Assembly (NCBI GenBank): GCA_024644595.1
Contig: JAHEHL010000009.1
Location: forward strand, 271,512 to 335,511
From: Porticoccaceae bacterium
GTDB lineage: Bacteria > Pseudomonadota > Gammaproteobacteria > Pseudomonadales > Porticoccaceae
DNA: 64,000 bases
Direction of reading: 5' to 3'
Position 1 is the first letter of the stretch; each line of letters starts with the position of its first letter. This document shows positions 8,995 to 18,261 of this stretch, piece after piece. The position numbers and the translations under genes are program-made. The notes under the pieces are model-generated. The model had not been told where the DNA came from, made no database searches, and saw only the letters and a list, made by a program, of their open reading frames with translations.

Positions 8995-10659
8995 ATGATC
9001 AAACCTTATCGCCAATTAGCCACTGCGCTATTGTCCCTGCTTGTGTGTTCACAAGCTGTCTCAACCGTGCAGCCAAATGTCATTGTTATTGTCGCTGACG
9101 ATTTAGGCTGGAATGATGTCGGTTTTCACGGCGGTGATATCGATACCCCCTCGCTGGATAAACTGGCCAATGAGGGGGTCAGTCTCAATCGTTTTTACAC
9201 CACACCGATCTGCTCGCCCACCCGAGCAGCATTGATGACCGGCCGCGATCCGATGCGTCTGGGTGTTGCCTACAGTGTAATTCTGCCCTGGGACAACAAC
9301 GGCGTTCATCCCGATGAACATTTTATGCCGGAGTCGTTTCGCGCCACTGGCTACCAAACAGCAATGGTCGGCAAGTGGCATCTCGGCCATGCGCAGATGA
9401 GCTATCACCCAAACCAGCGTGGCTTTGAATATTTTTACGGCCACCTGCACACTGAGGTTGGCTATTTTTCGCCCTTTGCCAATATGGGCGGCAGCGATTT
9501 TCAGCGCAACGGCAGCACTATTTACGATGAGGGCTACGAGACCTTTCTGCTGGCCGACGACGTCTCGCGTTATATTCGCCAGCGCGATAAAACCAAGCCC
9601 TTCTTTATTTATATGCCCTTTTTGGCTCCGCATACACCACTGGCAGCACCACAACAGCTCACAGAGAAATATGCCAATATCAATACTGACCTCGCCCCCG
9701 CGCGCTCGCGGCACACCGATGAAACGCGGCGGTCAGCCAAGGCTCAGGGACGCCCCAGCGCCAGACCGGTCTATGCGGCAGTAGTCGACGCCATGGATCA
9801 GGCCATCGGTCAGGTGCTCACCACACTGGATGAAGAACAACTCAGTGAAAACACCCTGGTCATGTTTTTTAGTGACAATGGCGGCGCCGCCTATTCAGTC
9901 GGTGGCGCTGACAATTCACCACTGCGCGGCGGTAAGGGCGAAACCTTTGAGGGCGGCATTCGCGTGGTGTCGCTGTTGCGCTGGCCAGCGGTCATCAAAC
10001 CTGGCAGCGTGTCAGAACAGGTGATGCACGTGTTTGATGTATTCCCCACTCTTGCCGCTGCTGCCGGAGTGACAATGCAAAACAGTAAAAAACTCGATGG
10101 CGAGAACCTGTGGCCGTTCATTCAGTCGGGCCAGACAACGCCACGATCGAAACCACTGTTTTTTACCTCCGAGATTCCCATCTTTGGCAATTTTAATTTT
10201 GCCGCGATCGATGGCAACTGGAAATTGGTGCAAGAAGTGAAGCAGACTTTAGTTGAGACAAACACGACCAACTGGCTGTTTAATTTGTCTGAGGATCCCA
10301 ACGAATATCGTGATCTCAGTGCGGATCAACCGCAGCGTGTCGCTGCACTGGCCAACGCTATTCTGGATTGGCGCGCTCTGCATCCAATTAATGGGGTGCG
10401 CGCTAAAATGGCACCGCCGCCCGGCTGGCGTGCGCCCATTGACTGGGCTGACTATCCGAGATCGCTGCAAAGCCTGCAAAACACCTCCGCACCCAGTATG
10501 GCGCCAACGGCTGTTATTGAGGAGATTCTCGACCGCCAACATGAGCGGCGCGGACGAGTTGTCTATGATTGCGATCGTGGCCCAGAGCTTTCCATTCCCT
10601 GCCACCCGCCCGTGTTTAAACAGCCGAGCGCGGAGAATAAACCGCCAAGCGGTCAATGA
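8995..10659 (+). CDS. secreted type I sulfatase (arylsulfatase family)
   Basis: A 554-residue sulfatase with an N-terminal signal peptide (roughly residues 1-23), the metal ligands Asp35-Asp36, and the signature CSPTR at residues 73-77. Cys73 is the residue normally converted to formylglycine. FFSDNGG further along supplies more metal ligands. The enzyme removes sulfate esters in the periplasm or outside the cell. Next to a 5-alpha-reductase homolog inside a steroid locus, sulfated steroids are a reasonable substrate, though algal polysaccharide sulfates are also possible. A formylglycine-generating enzyme is not present in this window. Confidence 0.92.
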   Translation: MIKPYRQLATALLSLLVCSQAVSTVQPNVIVIVADDLGWNDVGFHGGDIDTPSLDKLANEGVSLNRFYTTPICSPTRAALMTGRDPMRLGVAYSVILPWDNNGVHPDEHFMPESFRATGYQTAMVGKWHLGHAQMSYHPNQRGFEYFYGHLHTEVGYFSPFANMGGSDFQRNGSTIYDEGYETFLLADDVSRYIRQRDKTKPFFIYMPFLAPHTPLAAPQQLTEKYANINTDLAPARSRHTDETRRSAKAQGRPSARPVYAAVVDAMDQAIGQVLTTLDEEQLSENTLVMFFSDNGGAAYSVGGADNSPLRGGKGETFEGGIRVVSLLRWPAVIKPGSVSEQVMHVFDVFPTLAAAAGVTMQNSKKLDGENLWPFIQSGQTTPRSKPLFFTSEIPIFGNFNFAAIDGNWKLVQEVKQTLVETNTTNWLFNLSEDPNEYRDLSADQPQRVAALANAILDWRALHPINGVRAKMAPPPGWRAPIDWADYPRSLQSLQNTSAPSMAPTAVIEEILDRQHERRGRVVYDCDRGPELSIPCHPPVFKQPSAENKPPSGQ

Positions 10660-10666
10660 AGAGCAA

Positions 10667-10695
10667 AAAAAATGGCCGCTTTCACGGCCATTTTT
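10667..10695. terminator. bidirectional rho-independent terminator
   Basis: AATGGCCG / CGGCCATT form a perfect stem around a 6-base loop, flanked by A-run and T-run. It separates the convergent sulfatase and NTF2-like genes. Confidence 0.9.
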
Positions 10696-10710
10696 AACGT
10701 CGATGAGGAA

Positions 10711-11178
10711 CTACTCCACGGCTTTTTGAATCGGCCTGGAGGTCAGGCGAATATCTGGTGAACGGGGATGAATCTCTTCCCAGAGTCGCTCATAACCGGT
10801 CTTGGAAATTTTCCACTGGCCATCAATCTTGCGGTACTCATCATGGTATAGCGCACTGCCCATAATGGTGATGTTGTACTTGAGATTGATAAAAATATCC
10901 TGCAGATACCAGATACCGGTGGCCTGATCACCGTCGACGCAAATTTCCGGATGATGACCGTTGTGCATGCCAAATTTTTCCGCGGTAAACGAACGCTTGT
11001 AAAAGGTCTCAAGCTCAGGCCAACCATTCATCTCAAAATCATACTCAGTGCTTTTAAAATGCGCATGGACATCCTCGCTAAACACACTGTGCAATCCCGG
11101 CAAATCTGCGGTATCTAGAAAACGGAAATACCGTGCCTTTAATTGTTTTATTAATTCAATCGCCTCTAAATCGAGCAT
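10711..11178 (-). CDS. NTF2-fold (SnoaL_4-like) protein
   Basis: A 155-residue protein with the small-barrel pattern of bile-acid 7-alpha-dehydratase (BaiE)-like and SnoaL proteins: an N-terminal helical part (LIKQLKARYFRFLDT), then HNGHHPEI and YHDEYRKIDGQWKI strands. The HH pair and the acidic residues could form an acid/base centre. It begins 3 bases after the KstD stop codon, so the two are one transcription unit and probably act on the same or consecutive steroid intermediates. A dehydratase or isomerase role is suggested, but no specific reaction can be proven from sequence. Confidence 0.8.
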   Translation of the reverse strand: MLDLEAIELIKQLKARYFRFLDTADLPGLHSVFSEDVHAHFKSTEYDFEMNGWPELETFYKRSFTAEKFGMHNGHHPEICVDGDQATGIWYLQDIFINLKYNITIMGSALYHDEYRKIDGQWKISKTGYERLWEEIHPRSPDIRLTSRPIQKAVE

Positions 11179-11181
11179 AAT

Positions 11182-12891
11182 CTAATCCTGATAGTTGTTT
11201 ATCGCTTTGGCTGCTTGATACGCCATGGTCATAGCGGGACCGAGAGTTGCGCCAGGGCCAGGGTAAGTTGGCAGTATCGCAGCAGAGCAGTTACCAATCG
11301 CGTAGAGCCCGCCAATAGTCCCTCCCTGCTCATGCATTACATTGGCATTGTTGTCAGTATCCAAACCGCCAAGCGTGCCAAAATCACCGGCCTCGATACG
11401 CATAGCGTAAAATGGCGCTTCAGCAATCGGTGCCAAGCAAGGGTTGGGAACAATACTCGGGTCAGCATAGTAACGGTCATACTCGGACTCGCCGCGATGA
11501 AAGTCTAGATCGACACCGGTTTCGGCATAGCTATTCATCTTCGCCACGGTTGCCTCGAGACCATCGGCATCAACACCTAAATGGTCGGCCAGCTCGCGTA
11601 CCGTGTTGGCCTTTGCGACAAAACCTGTGTCATACCATTTTTTCGGAATGGTCCAGTCAGGCTTCATCGATGCAGTCATCATTGGCCCAACAATATAATT
11701 GCGGCGGAAGCGCGCGTCGAAGACATGGTAGGCCGGGGCGCAGGGGTTATCGTCACTGTGGGCTTTAAACAGCTCTTTTTGAAAGGCCATATAGTTCTGT
11801 GATTCGTTGGCAAATCGCTCGCCCTTTTTATTCACCACACAGGAACCGGGGAAAGATTTTTCCATAATACTCAAACGCGGTGCAGGCTCGTCAGGCACGC
11901 ACAGTGTTGTGGTCCACCAGGCGCCATTCATGAGGCGTGTTTTCGCCCCCAGTTTCAGCGATGCCTGCAGGGCGTCGCCGCGATTGCCTCGGGCACCGGC
12001 GCTCCACTCGGTGTTGGTGGGTTTGGGCAGGTATTTGTCGCGCAGTGCTTGGTTGTGCTCAAAACCCCCGGCAGCCAGGATCAGGCCTTTCTTCACCTGA
12101 ATATGTCTGGTCTGACCGTTTTGGCTGACAGCAACGCCAATCACTTTGCCGTCTTCGGTAATAATATCGCTGAGCGCGGTTTCAAATTGAATCGGAATAT
12201 CACGATCCAGCACTGAGGCGTAGAGACGGCCGACACCGGCGGCGCCGCAACACAGGCGGCGGGATATGCGAGTGCGCAGGCGCCAGGGTATATCGATGGC
12301 GTAGTCCCAGATCATTTTGCCCAACATCTTGATCCAGCCGGGCATTTTTAACATCAAAACCTGCGCTTCCACTTGAGTAAAGTGAATCACGCCAAACATG
12401 CGCATCATATGATGGGTGTAGGTCATACGCTTGTAGTTGCTGCCCAACTCAGAGGCCATAAATGGCGCCGGTTCCAGTGAGCGATGACCGTGTTTAGCAC
12501 CGGCAACATTAGTGTAGTAGTCGGGATAGTGATCCAGTGACTCGTAGCGCACCTGCGTGCGATCATGCAAAAACTGGAGCATTTTCGGGCCATTAACAAT
12601 ATAGTTTTCGATCAGCTCGGCGGGCACATCTTCACCCTGTAGCGTGTTTTTCAGGTACTCGCGGGCTTCGTCAAGGGAGTCCTCGGCGCCTGCGGCCTGA
12701 GCATAGTGATTGACCGGAATCCAGATGCCGCCACCGGAGGTGGCACTGGTGCCACCCACCTTGTCAGCCTTCTCAATAATCAGCACATCTTTCGTGCCCA
12801 TTTCATAGTTGCAAACAGCAGCCGTAAGGCCGCCATTACCGGTACCCACAACCAGTACATCAACACTACTATGCCAATTAATTTTGCTCAC
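11182..12891 (-). CDS. kstD: 3-ketosteroid delta1-dehydrogenase
   Basis: A 569-residue flavoprotein. It has an N-terminal FAD fold (VVGTGNGGLTAA, residues 14-25), GGTSATSGGGIW after it, a central catalytic domain, and the C-terminal family signature YPGPGATLGPAMTMAYQAAK. The segment PFYAMRIEAGDFGTLGGL matches the KstD active-site region, where a Tyr and a backbone Gly stabilise the enolate. KstD introduces the C1-C2 double bond into 4-ene-3-ketosteroids and, with KshA, triggers opening of ring B. Length fits the family. It is upstream of the NTF2-like gene and about 80 bases downstream of the thiolase gene. Confidence 0.93.
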   Translation of the reverse strand: MSKINWHSSVDVLVVGTGNGGLTAAVCNYEMGTKDVLIIEKADKVGGTSATSGGGIWIPVNHYAQAAGAEDSLDEAREYLKNTLQGEDVPAELIENYIVNGPKMLQFLHDRTQVRYESLDHYPDYYTNVAGAKHGHRSLEPAPFMASELGSNYKRMTYTHHMMRMFGVIHFTQVEAQVLMLKMPGWIKMLGKMIWDYAIDIPWRLRTRISRRLCCGAAGVGRLYASVLDRDIPIQFETALSDIITEDGKVIGVAVSQNGQTRHIQVKKGLILAAGGFEHNQALRDKYLPKPTNTEWSAGARGNRGDALQASLKLGAKTRLMNGAWWTTTLCVPDEPAPRLSIMEKSFPGSCVVNKKGERFANESQNYMAFQKELFKAHSDDNPCAPAYHVFDARFRRNYIVGPMMTASMKPDWTIPKKWYDTGFVAKANTVRELADHLGVDADGLEATVAKMNSYAETGVDLDFHRGESEYDRYYADPSIVPNPCLAPIAEAPFYAMRIEAGDFGTLGGLDTDNNANVMHEQGGTIGGLYAIGNCSAAILPTYPGPGATLGPAMTMAYQAAKAINNYQD

Positions 12892-12969
12892 AATTGCCTC
12901 CTGAAGACTGATTTTCTTCGCGTTTTTGATTCAGCTTTTTATTAGTTTTATTTTTTAATAGCGCGCAGC

Positions 12970-14169
12970 TCAGACCTCAAACAGGCCTGCAGCACCCATT
13001 CCCCCGCCGACACACATGGTCACTACGGCGTAGCGGCCACCGCGACGGCGCGTTTCATGCAGCGCATGTCCCACCATGCGCGCGCCACTCATGCCAAAGG
13101 GATGTCCAATTGAGATAGCGCCGCCATTAACATTCATTTTGTCAGGATCTATGCCCAAGGTATCGCGACAGTAGAGCACCTGACAGGCAAAGGCCTCATT
13201 GAGCTCCCAGAGGTCGATATCATTGATGCTCAAACCATGTTGGCGGAGCAATTTGGGAATGGCAAACACGGGGCCAATACCCATTTCGTCGGGCGCACAG
13301 CCCGCCACAGCCAATCCTCGATAGATGCCCAGAGGCGACAGGCCCAACTCCGCTGCCAAGCGCGAGTCCATCAAAATGCTGGCCGACGCGCCGTCGGAGA
13401 GCTGCGAGGCATTACCGGCGGTAATATGTTCTCCGGCACCGGAAAACTGACCCTCCGCAAGAACCGGTTTTAATCCCTGCAAGTTCTCCAACAGAGTGCC
13501 AGGGCGATTGCCTTCATCGCGACTCAGGGTCACCTGCTGTTCGCTGACCTCTTTGGTTTCTCTGTCGACTACCTGCTTGATCGTCGTCATCGGAACGATC
13601 TCGTTATCAAAGCGACCTGCCTCTTGAGCCTCTGCTGTGCGTCGCTGACTTTCACAGGAATACTCATCTTGGGCGTCGCGAGAAATGCCGTAGCGTTTAG
13701 CGACGATCTCGGCAGTTTCAATCATGCTGATATAGGCTTTTGGCTGCTCAGCTAATACGGTCTGAGAAATATTTCTGTGGCTGTTTTTATGTTTGGTCTG
13801 AACCAGTGAAATCGATTCAACACCGCCGGCAATCGCCGCATTGTACTCGTTGCACATAATTGACTTGGCGGCAGTGGCAATCGCCATCATGCCAGACGCG
13901 CACTGGCGGTCGATGGTCATTCCGGCGACAGTGTCGGGCAGGCCTGAGGCGGTGGCGCAAAGGCGACCGAGATTGTAACCCTGCGTACCCTGCTGGGCAG
14001 CCGCACCCATCACTACATCGTCAATTAACGCAGGGTCAATATCCTGTCGCGCCATCATTGCGCGAATCACATGACCGCCCAGAGCGGGGGCTTCGGTATT
14101 ATTAAAGGCGCCACGATAGGCCTTGCCTATGGCGGTGCGGGCTGTATCAACAATAACTGCTTCGCGCAT
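12970..14169 (-). CDS. acetyl-CoA acetyltransferase / 3-ketoacyl-CoA thiolase
   Basis: A 399-residue thiolase with nucleophile Cys90 (DRQCASGM), the His-containing [11 protein letters not shown] segment near 352 and the second cysteine in CVGGGMG near 387. It cleaves 3-ketoacyl-CoA with CoA. It is the last gene of a long minus-strand operon that starts at ipdA, and lies 14 bases after an SDR gene. By context it releases acetyl-CoA or propionyl-CoA from steroid side-chain or HIP intermediates. The [12 protein letters not shown] ending is that of the general AtoB/FadA-like thiolases, unlike the FadA6-like copy upstream. Confidence 0.92.
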   Translation of the reverse strand: MREAVIVDTARTAIGKAYRGAFNNTEAPALGGHVIRAMMARQDIDPALIDDVVMGAAAQQGTQGYNLGRLCATASGLPDTVAGMTIDRQCASGMMAIATAAKSIMCNEYNAAIAGGVESISLVQTKHKNSHRNISQTVLAEQPKAYISMIETAEIVAKRYGISRDAQDEYSCESQRRTAEAQEAGRFDNEIVPMTTIKQVVDRETKEVSEQQVTLSRDEGNRPGTLLENLQGLKPVLAEGQFSGAGEHITAGNASQLSDGASASILMDSRLAAELGLSPLGIYRGLAVAGCAPDEMGIGPVFAIPKLLRQHGLSINDIDLWELNEAFACQVLYCRDTLGIDPDKMNVNGGAISIGHPFGMSGARMVGHALHETRRRGGRYAVVTMCVGGGMGAAGLFEV

Positions 14170-14183
14170 ACTACTTTCCTTAA

Positions 14184-14972
14184 TCAGGGGTGTTGGCTTG
14201 AGACTGAGACCACTTCGCCAGTCATATAACTGGCATAGTCAGAGGCCAAAAACATCATTACGTTGGCCACTTCCCACACTTCTGCGGGACGGCCAAAGGC
14301 TTCTCGCGCAGACAGCTCGGCAAGCAGTTCTGGCGGCGTCGTTTTACGTAAAAAATCATGCATGGCAATGCTCGGCGACACCGCATTAATGCGCAGGCCA
14401 AACTCGGCCGACTCCATTGCCGCGCAGCGGGTTAGGGCCATCACACCCGCTTTGGCAGCGGCGTAGTGACACTGTTCCGCCTGTGCTCGCCAACCCAATA
14501 CCGACGCATTGTTAACAATTACTCCGCGACCTCGGGGATGCATATAGCGCACCATGGCGCGCATCATGCGCATGGTTCCGGTAAGGCTGATATCAATCAC
14601 TCGATTCCAGGCCTCATCCTGCATATCGGCAAGCGTGCAGGTGCCTCCCAGTCCGGCGTTGTTAATCAATACATCGATGCCGCCACTTAACCGCTCAGCC
14701 TCATCAACCAGGTGCTGAACCTGCTGTTCGTTGGTGACGTCGGCGACAATGCCGTGCACGGAGCACTGGCTGTCGAGGGCGGCAAGGGTCTCTACGGCCT
14801 GTTCTAGGCGCCCTTGGTGAATATCACTGATCACCAGAGTGGCGGCGCCCTCTTCGACCGCACGCTTGGCCGCGGAAAAACCGATTCCGGCACCAGCGGC
14901 AGCGGTAATTAAAATATGTTTGCCTGCGAGTAACTGATGTCCGGCAACATAGGCGGGAATCTCTTTTGACAT
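14184..14972 (-). CDS. SDR family oxidoreductase of the HIP-degradation operon
   Basis: 262 residues from the ATG at 14972, chosen because AGAGGA lies 6 bases upstream; the in-frame ATG at 15008 would overlap the preceding gene. The Rossmann motif is AAAGAGIG near 24-31, NNAG at 105-108, and Tyr170/Lys174 are catalytic. The extra alanines in the glycine motif resemble the mycobacterial Rv3549c/Rv3559c (IpdF) group, which oxidise hydroxyl groups on the C/D-ring propionate. That specific match is from memory and is tentative. It lies between an acyl-CoA dehydrogenase and a thiolase. Confidence 0.85.
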   Translation of the reverse strand: MSKEIPAYVAGHQLLAGKHILITAAAGAGIGFSAAKRAVEEGAATLVISDIHQGRLEQAVETLAALDSQCSVHGIVADVTNEQQVQHLVDEAERLSGGIDVLINNAGLGGTCTLADMQDEAWNRVIDISLTGTMRMMRAMVRYMHPRGRGVIVNNASVLGWRAQAEQCHYAAAKAGVMALTRCAAMESAEFGLRINAVSPSIAMHDFLRKTTPPELLAELSAREAFGRPAEVWEVANVMMFLASDYASYMTGEVVSVSSQHP

Positions 14973-14982
14973 AGTCTTTCCT

Positions 14983-16179
14983 CTATTCGTTATTGCCGCG
15001 AGGTTCACGGGGCATGCCGAGGGCCCGCTCAGCGATTAAGTTGCGTTGAATCTGGTTGGTGCCACCATAGATAGTGTCGGCGCGGGTAAACAAAAACATC
15101 GACTGAAGGCGATTGAGCGCATAGGGCTCAGCCTCTAAAATTTCGCTATCTGCACCCATTACATCCATCGCCAACTTACCGAGATTGCGATGCCAAGAAG
15201 ACCAGTAGAGCTTGTAAATCATACCCTCAGCTTGGAGCTCACCCTGATCTGATCCAGACAGTACACGCAGAGTGTTGTAGCGCATAAGCCGCAGGCCAAT
15301 ATGGGCTTCGGCTATACGCTGGCGCAGCATCGGGTCGCGGTCCGCGCCATTGCGCTTGGCCAGTTGAACAATGTCATTAAATTCATTTTGAAACAGCATC
15401 TGCTGGCCGAGGGTCGACACACCCCGCTCAAAACCCAGCAATGCCATGGCAACCTGCCAGCCCTCACCGGGTTTACCGACAATATCGTCAGCGCTGCAGA
15501 CTGCACTATCAAAAAACACTTCATTAAATTCCGAGGTACCCGTGAGTTGCTCAATGGGCCGAATAGTGACACCTGGCTGGTCCATATCGAGCATGAAAAA
15601 GCCCAGACCTTTATGCCCCTTGGCTTGAGGGTCAGTGCGCGCGACCACAAAACAATACTGCGATTCATGGGCCAATGACGTCCATACCTTTTGCCCAGTG
15701 ATATGCCAAACCTGCGCCTGTTCGTCGAAAACTGCTTTGGTCTTCACATTAGCGAGATCAGAGCCCGCAGAGGGTTCACTATAGCCCTGACACCAGATCG
15801 CGTCACCGCTGCGAATTGCGGGCAGATATTTGACTTTTTGCGCCTCGCTGCCATAGGCAATAAGAGTCGGCCCCATCAAGGTCTCACCTATATGGCCAAT
15901 TCTTCCGGGGCCACCGGCGCGGGCGTACTCCTCATTAAAAACCACCTGCTGTTCAATGCTTGCGGCGCGACCGCCCCAGGCTTGTGGCCAGCCGATACAG
16001 GTCCAGCCGGCCTCGCCGAGTTTGCGCTCCCAGGCTTTACGTTCTTCGACAAAACTGTGTTCATCGCCGGGCCCACCGCGAAAGCGGATTGATTCAAACT
16101 CGCCACAGAGATTGTCGCGCAACCAATTGGCTACCTCGACACGAAAGGCTTCATCGCTGGCGCTAAAGCGTAATTTCAC
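14983..16179 (-). CDS. acyl-CoA dehydrogenase, large subunit of a pair
   Basis: A 398-residue acyl-CoA dehydrogenase with the helical N-domain, the YSEPSAGSDLA flavin-contact strand near residues 133-143 and the C-terminal IYGGTNQIQRNLIAERALG. The Glu of the usual YEGT motif is Gly here, as in the steroid FadE enzymes that place the base elsewhere or work as hetero-oligomers. Its start overlaps the stop of the next acyl-CoA dehydrogenase gene (ATGA), so the two are translationally coupled and probably form one heteromeric enzyme of HIP or side-chain beta-oxidation. Confidence 0.9.
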   Translation of the reverse strand: MKLRFSASDEAFRVEVANWLRDNLCGEFESIRFRGGPGDEHSFVEERKAWERKLGEAGWTCIGWPQAWGGRAASIEQQVVFNEEYARAGGPGRIGHIGETLMGPTLIAYGSEAQKVKYLPAIRSGDAIWCQGYSEPSAGSDLANVKTKAVFDEQAQVWHITGQKVWTSLAHESQYCFVVARTDPQAKGHKGLGFFMLDMDQPGVTIRPIEQLTGTSEFNEVFFDSAVCSADDIVGKPGEGWQVAMALLGFERGVSTLGQQMLFQNEFNDIVQLAKRNGADRDPMLRQRIAEAHIGLRLMRYNTLRVLSGSDQGELQAEGMIYKLYWSSWHRNLGKLAMDVMGADSEILEAEPYALNRLQSMFLFTRADTIYGGTNQIQRNLIAERALGMPREPRGNNE

Positions 16180-17342
16180 AACGTCACCTCGCTACCCAAC
16201 AGCTGTTTGGCCAGACGCTCGCGATGCTCACTGGCATTGCCAAGAAAGCTCTCAAGGGCTTTGGCGCGCTTAAAGTAGAGCTGGATATCGTATTCAGAGG
16301 TGATGCCAACACCACCGTGGAGTTGAATACCACAACCGGCGTTAAAGAAAAATGCCTCACTGCTGTAAGCTTTCGTAATGCTGGCCGCTTCAGCAAGCGT
16401 CTCAGCATCACAGGCACCGGCAAGAAACTCATCGGCAATACAGGCGGCATAATAAAGTCCTGAACGGGCCGACTCGGCCTTGAGCATCATATCGGCACAC
16501 TTGTGTTTGATCGCCTGATAAGAAGCAATGGTGCGGCCAAATTGAACACGCTCTTTGATATAGGCTACCGAGATATCCAGTGACTGCTGCGCGCCACCTA
16601 CCTGCTCGGCGGACACAGCAATGGCAGCCAAGTCGAGAATAGTGCTGAGCAGCTGGGCCTGACACTTAGCCTCTCCGCCGAGACGCTGTTGCGGAGAGAA
16701 CACCACATTATTGAACTGCAATTCGGCTAAGCGCCGGGTTTGATCCATGGTCGGCAGGGATTTAATCGTCAGACCCTCAGTACCGCTGTCGACAAACCAC
16801 AACGACACACCCTGCTCGCCGCTGGCAAAGGTTTCTTTGGCCGCGACAATAAAAAAGTCAGCTGTCTGGCCATTCAGTACATGGCGTGAAATACCGTTTA
16901 AACAGACGCCCTGATCGGTAACATTAGCCTGCACATTGATATCACTGCCGTGAGTTTTAATACCACTGTGCGCCAGCGTCGCCACTTGCCCCTCGAGAAT
17001 GCGGCCCAGATATAACGCCTGCTGCTTATCGCTGGCAGCCAGCCTAATGGCTGGCACGGCGAGCGCCGTGGTGGCCATCAACGGTGAGCAGAGCAAAAAG
17101 CGCCCGGTCTGCTCCAAGGTGGCAGCAAGCTCAACGTAACCCAGCCCCAGACCACCCAAAGCCTCGGGAACAGGCAGCGCCTGCCAGTACATATCGGCAC
17201 TAATTTGCCGCCATAGATCGGCGTCATAGCCTGCAGGCATCAGCATCGCGCTGCGTACGGCAGCACTGGTCGAGACCTCGCTGACGAAGGCTTCAGCGGT
17301 ATCGCGAATCATGATTTGTTCGTCGGTAAACTTAAATTCCAC
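16176..17342 (-). CDS. acyl-CoA dehydrogenase, small subunit of a pair
   Basis: 388 residues if started at the GTG at 17342, where GAGGT sits 5 bases upstream. The ATG at 17399 would overlap the preceding SDR by 50 bases and lacks a good ribosome-binding site. The family is clear from VEFKFTDEQ at the start and QLHGGVGITSEYDIQLYFKRAK near the end. The protein ends soon after that helix and has no YEGT-like segment. It is paired with the downstream large subunit through a 4-base overlap, the arrangement known for the alpha2beta2 FadE enzymes of steroid degraders. Confidence 0.88.
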   Translation of the reverse strand: MEFKFTDEQIMIRDTAEAFVSEVSTSAAVRSAMLMPAGYDADLWRQISADMYWQALPVPEALGGLGLGYVELAATLEQTGRFLLCSPLMATTALAVPAIRLAASDKQQALYLGRILEGQVATLAHSGIKTHGSDINVQANVTDQGVCLNGISRHVLNGQTADFFIVAAKETFASGEQGVSLWFVDSGTEGLTIKSLPTMDQTRRLAELQFNNVVFSPQQRLGGEAKCQAQLLSTILDLAAIAVSAEQVGGAQQSLDISVAYIKERVQFGRTIASYQAIKHKCADMMLKAESARSGLYYAACIADEFLAGACDAETLAEAASITKAYSSEAFFFNAGCGIQLHGGVGITSEYDIQLYFKRAKALESFLGNASEHRERLAKQLLGSEVTL

Positions 17343-17349
17343 TGTGACC

Positions 17350-18261
17350 TCAGGTGCCGTAAACGTTTTGTGCTGGCTTTTCACCGGCAAGCAGATCATT
17401 CATCGCGGCGTCGAGGGCTTGAGGGGTCCACTGCTGACCATTATCGAGGCCAGTGGTGGTACGCCAACCGTCAGCAATCGACAATTTGCCGCCTTCGGCT
17501 TCAAAGATTCGGCCGCTGACATGACTGGAATTTTCGGAGCAGAGCCAGGCCACCAATGGCGACACATTCTCCGGCGCCCAGTAATCAAAACTCCCATCCT
17601 CTGGTTTGGCCATACGCGCAGCCATAGATGCCACTGCCGTAGTCATACCGGTGCGTGCTGCAGGGGCAATGCCATTGGCGGTAACACCATAGCGACCGAG
17701 CTCGGCGGCCTGATTCAGCGTTAAGGCACAGATACCCGCTTTGGCGGCGGCATAGTTGGACTGCCCTACCGAGCCCTGCAGGCCGGCGCCAGATGTAGTG
17801 TTAACAATACGTGCGGCGAGTCCCTCACCTTTTTTCGCCAGCTCACGCCAGTATTCCACCGCATGTCTGGCGGTGCAGAAATGGCCTTTTAAATGCACCG
17901 AAATAACCGCGTCCCAGTCCTCTTCACTGAGTGATGCAAACATACGATCGCGATTATTACCGGCGTTATTGACCACCGCATGGAGTGCACCAAATTCACT
18001 TATTGCCTGCTCGACACTGCGTTTACTGTCAGCAAAATCAGTGATATTGGCGCAGTTGTAAACTGCCTCACCACCACTGCTGAGAATATCCTTTACCACC
18101 TGCTCAGCGGCCGACGCATTGATATCATTGATCACGACTTTAGCACCGTGACTAGCCAACACTCTGGCGTGGGCAGCACCTAAACCACCCCCGGCACCGG
18201 TGATAATGACCACGCGATCCTGACAAAATTTCTCCACCTGAAGCTCCTTATAATCGCTCAA
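17350..18261 (-). CDS. SDR of the MFE-2/17-beta-HSD4 type
   Basis: 303 residues, longer than a usual SDR. Motifs: TGAGGGLG (21-28), NNAG (98-101), Tyr170 and Lys174 in SNYAAAK. The NRDRMFASLSEEDWDAVISVH segment and the C-terminal extension are typical of hydroxyacyl-CoA dehydrogenase domains of peroxisomal multifunctional enzyme 2 and of mycobacterial Rv3548c, which lies in the KstR2 regulon. It probably oxidises a 3-hydroxyacyl-CoA in HIP degradation. The gene overlaps the end of the FadA6-like thiolase by 14 bases, so expression is coupled. Confidence 0.88.
   Translation of the reverse strand: MSDYKELQVEKFCQDRVVIITGAGGGLGAAHARVLASHGAKVVINDINASAAEQVVKDILSSGGEAVYNCANITDFADSKRSVEQAISEFGALHAVVNNAGNNRDRMFASLSEEDWDAVISVHLKGHFCTARHAVEYWRELAKKGEGLAARIVNTTSGAGLQGSVGQSNYAAAKAGICALTLNQAAELGRYGVTANGIAPAARTGMTTAVASMAARMAKPEDGSFDYWAPENVSPLVAWLCSENSSHVSGRIFEAEGGKLSIADGWRTTTGLDNGQQWTPQALDAAMNDLLAGEKPAQNVYGT

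Noticed and set aside
9103-9714. 203-residue minus-strand open frame inside the sulfatase
   Set aside because: Antisense shadow; the plus-strand frame has a signal peptide and the sulfatase signature.
17343-17399. ATG start for the small acyl-CoA dehydrogenase
   Set aside because: It overlaps the preceding SDR by 50 bases, while the GTG at 17342 has a good ribosome-binding site and gives the family's usual N-terminus.
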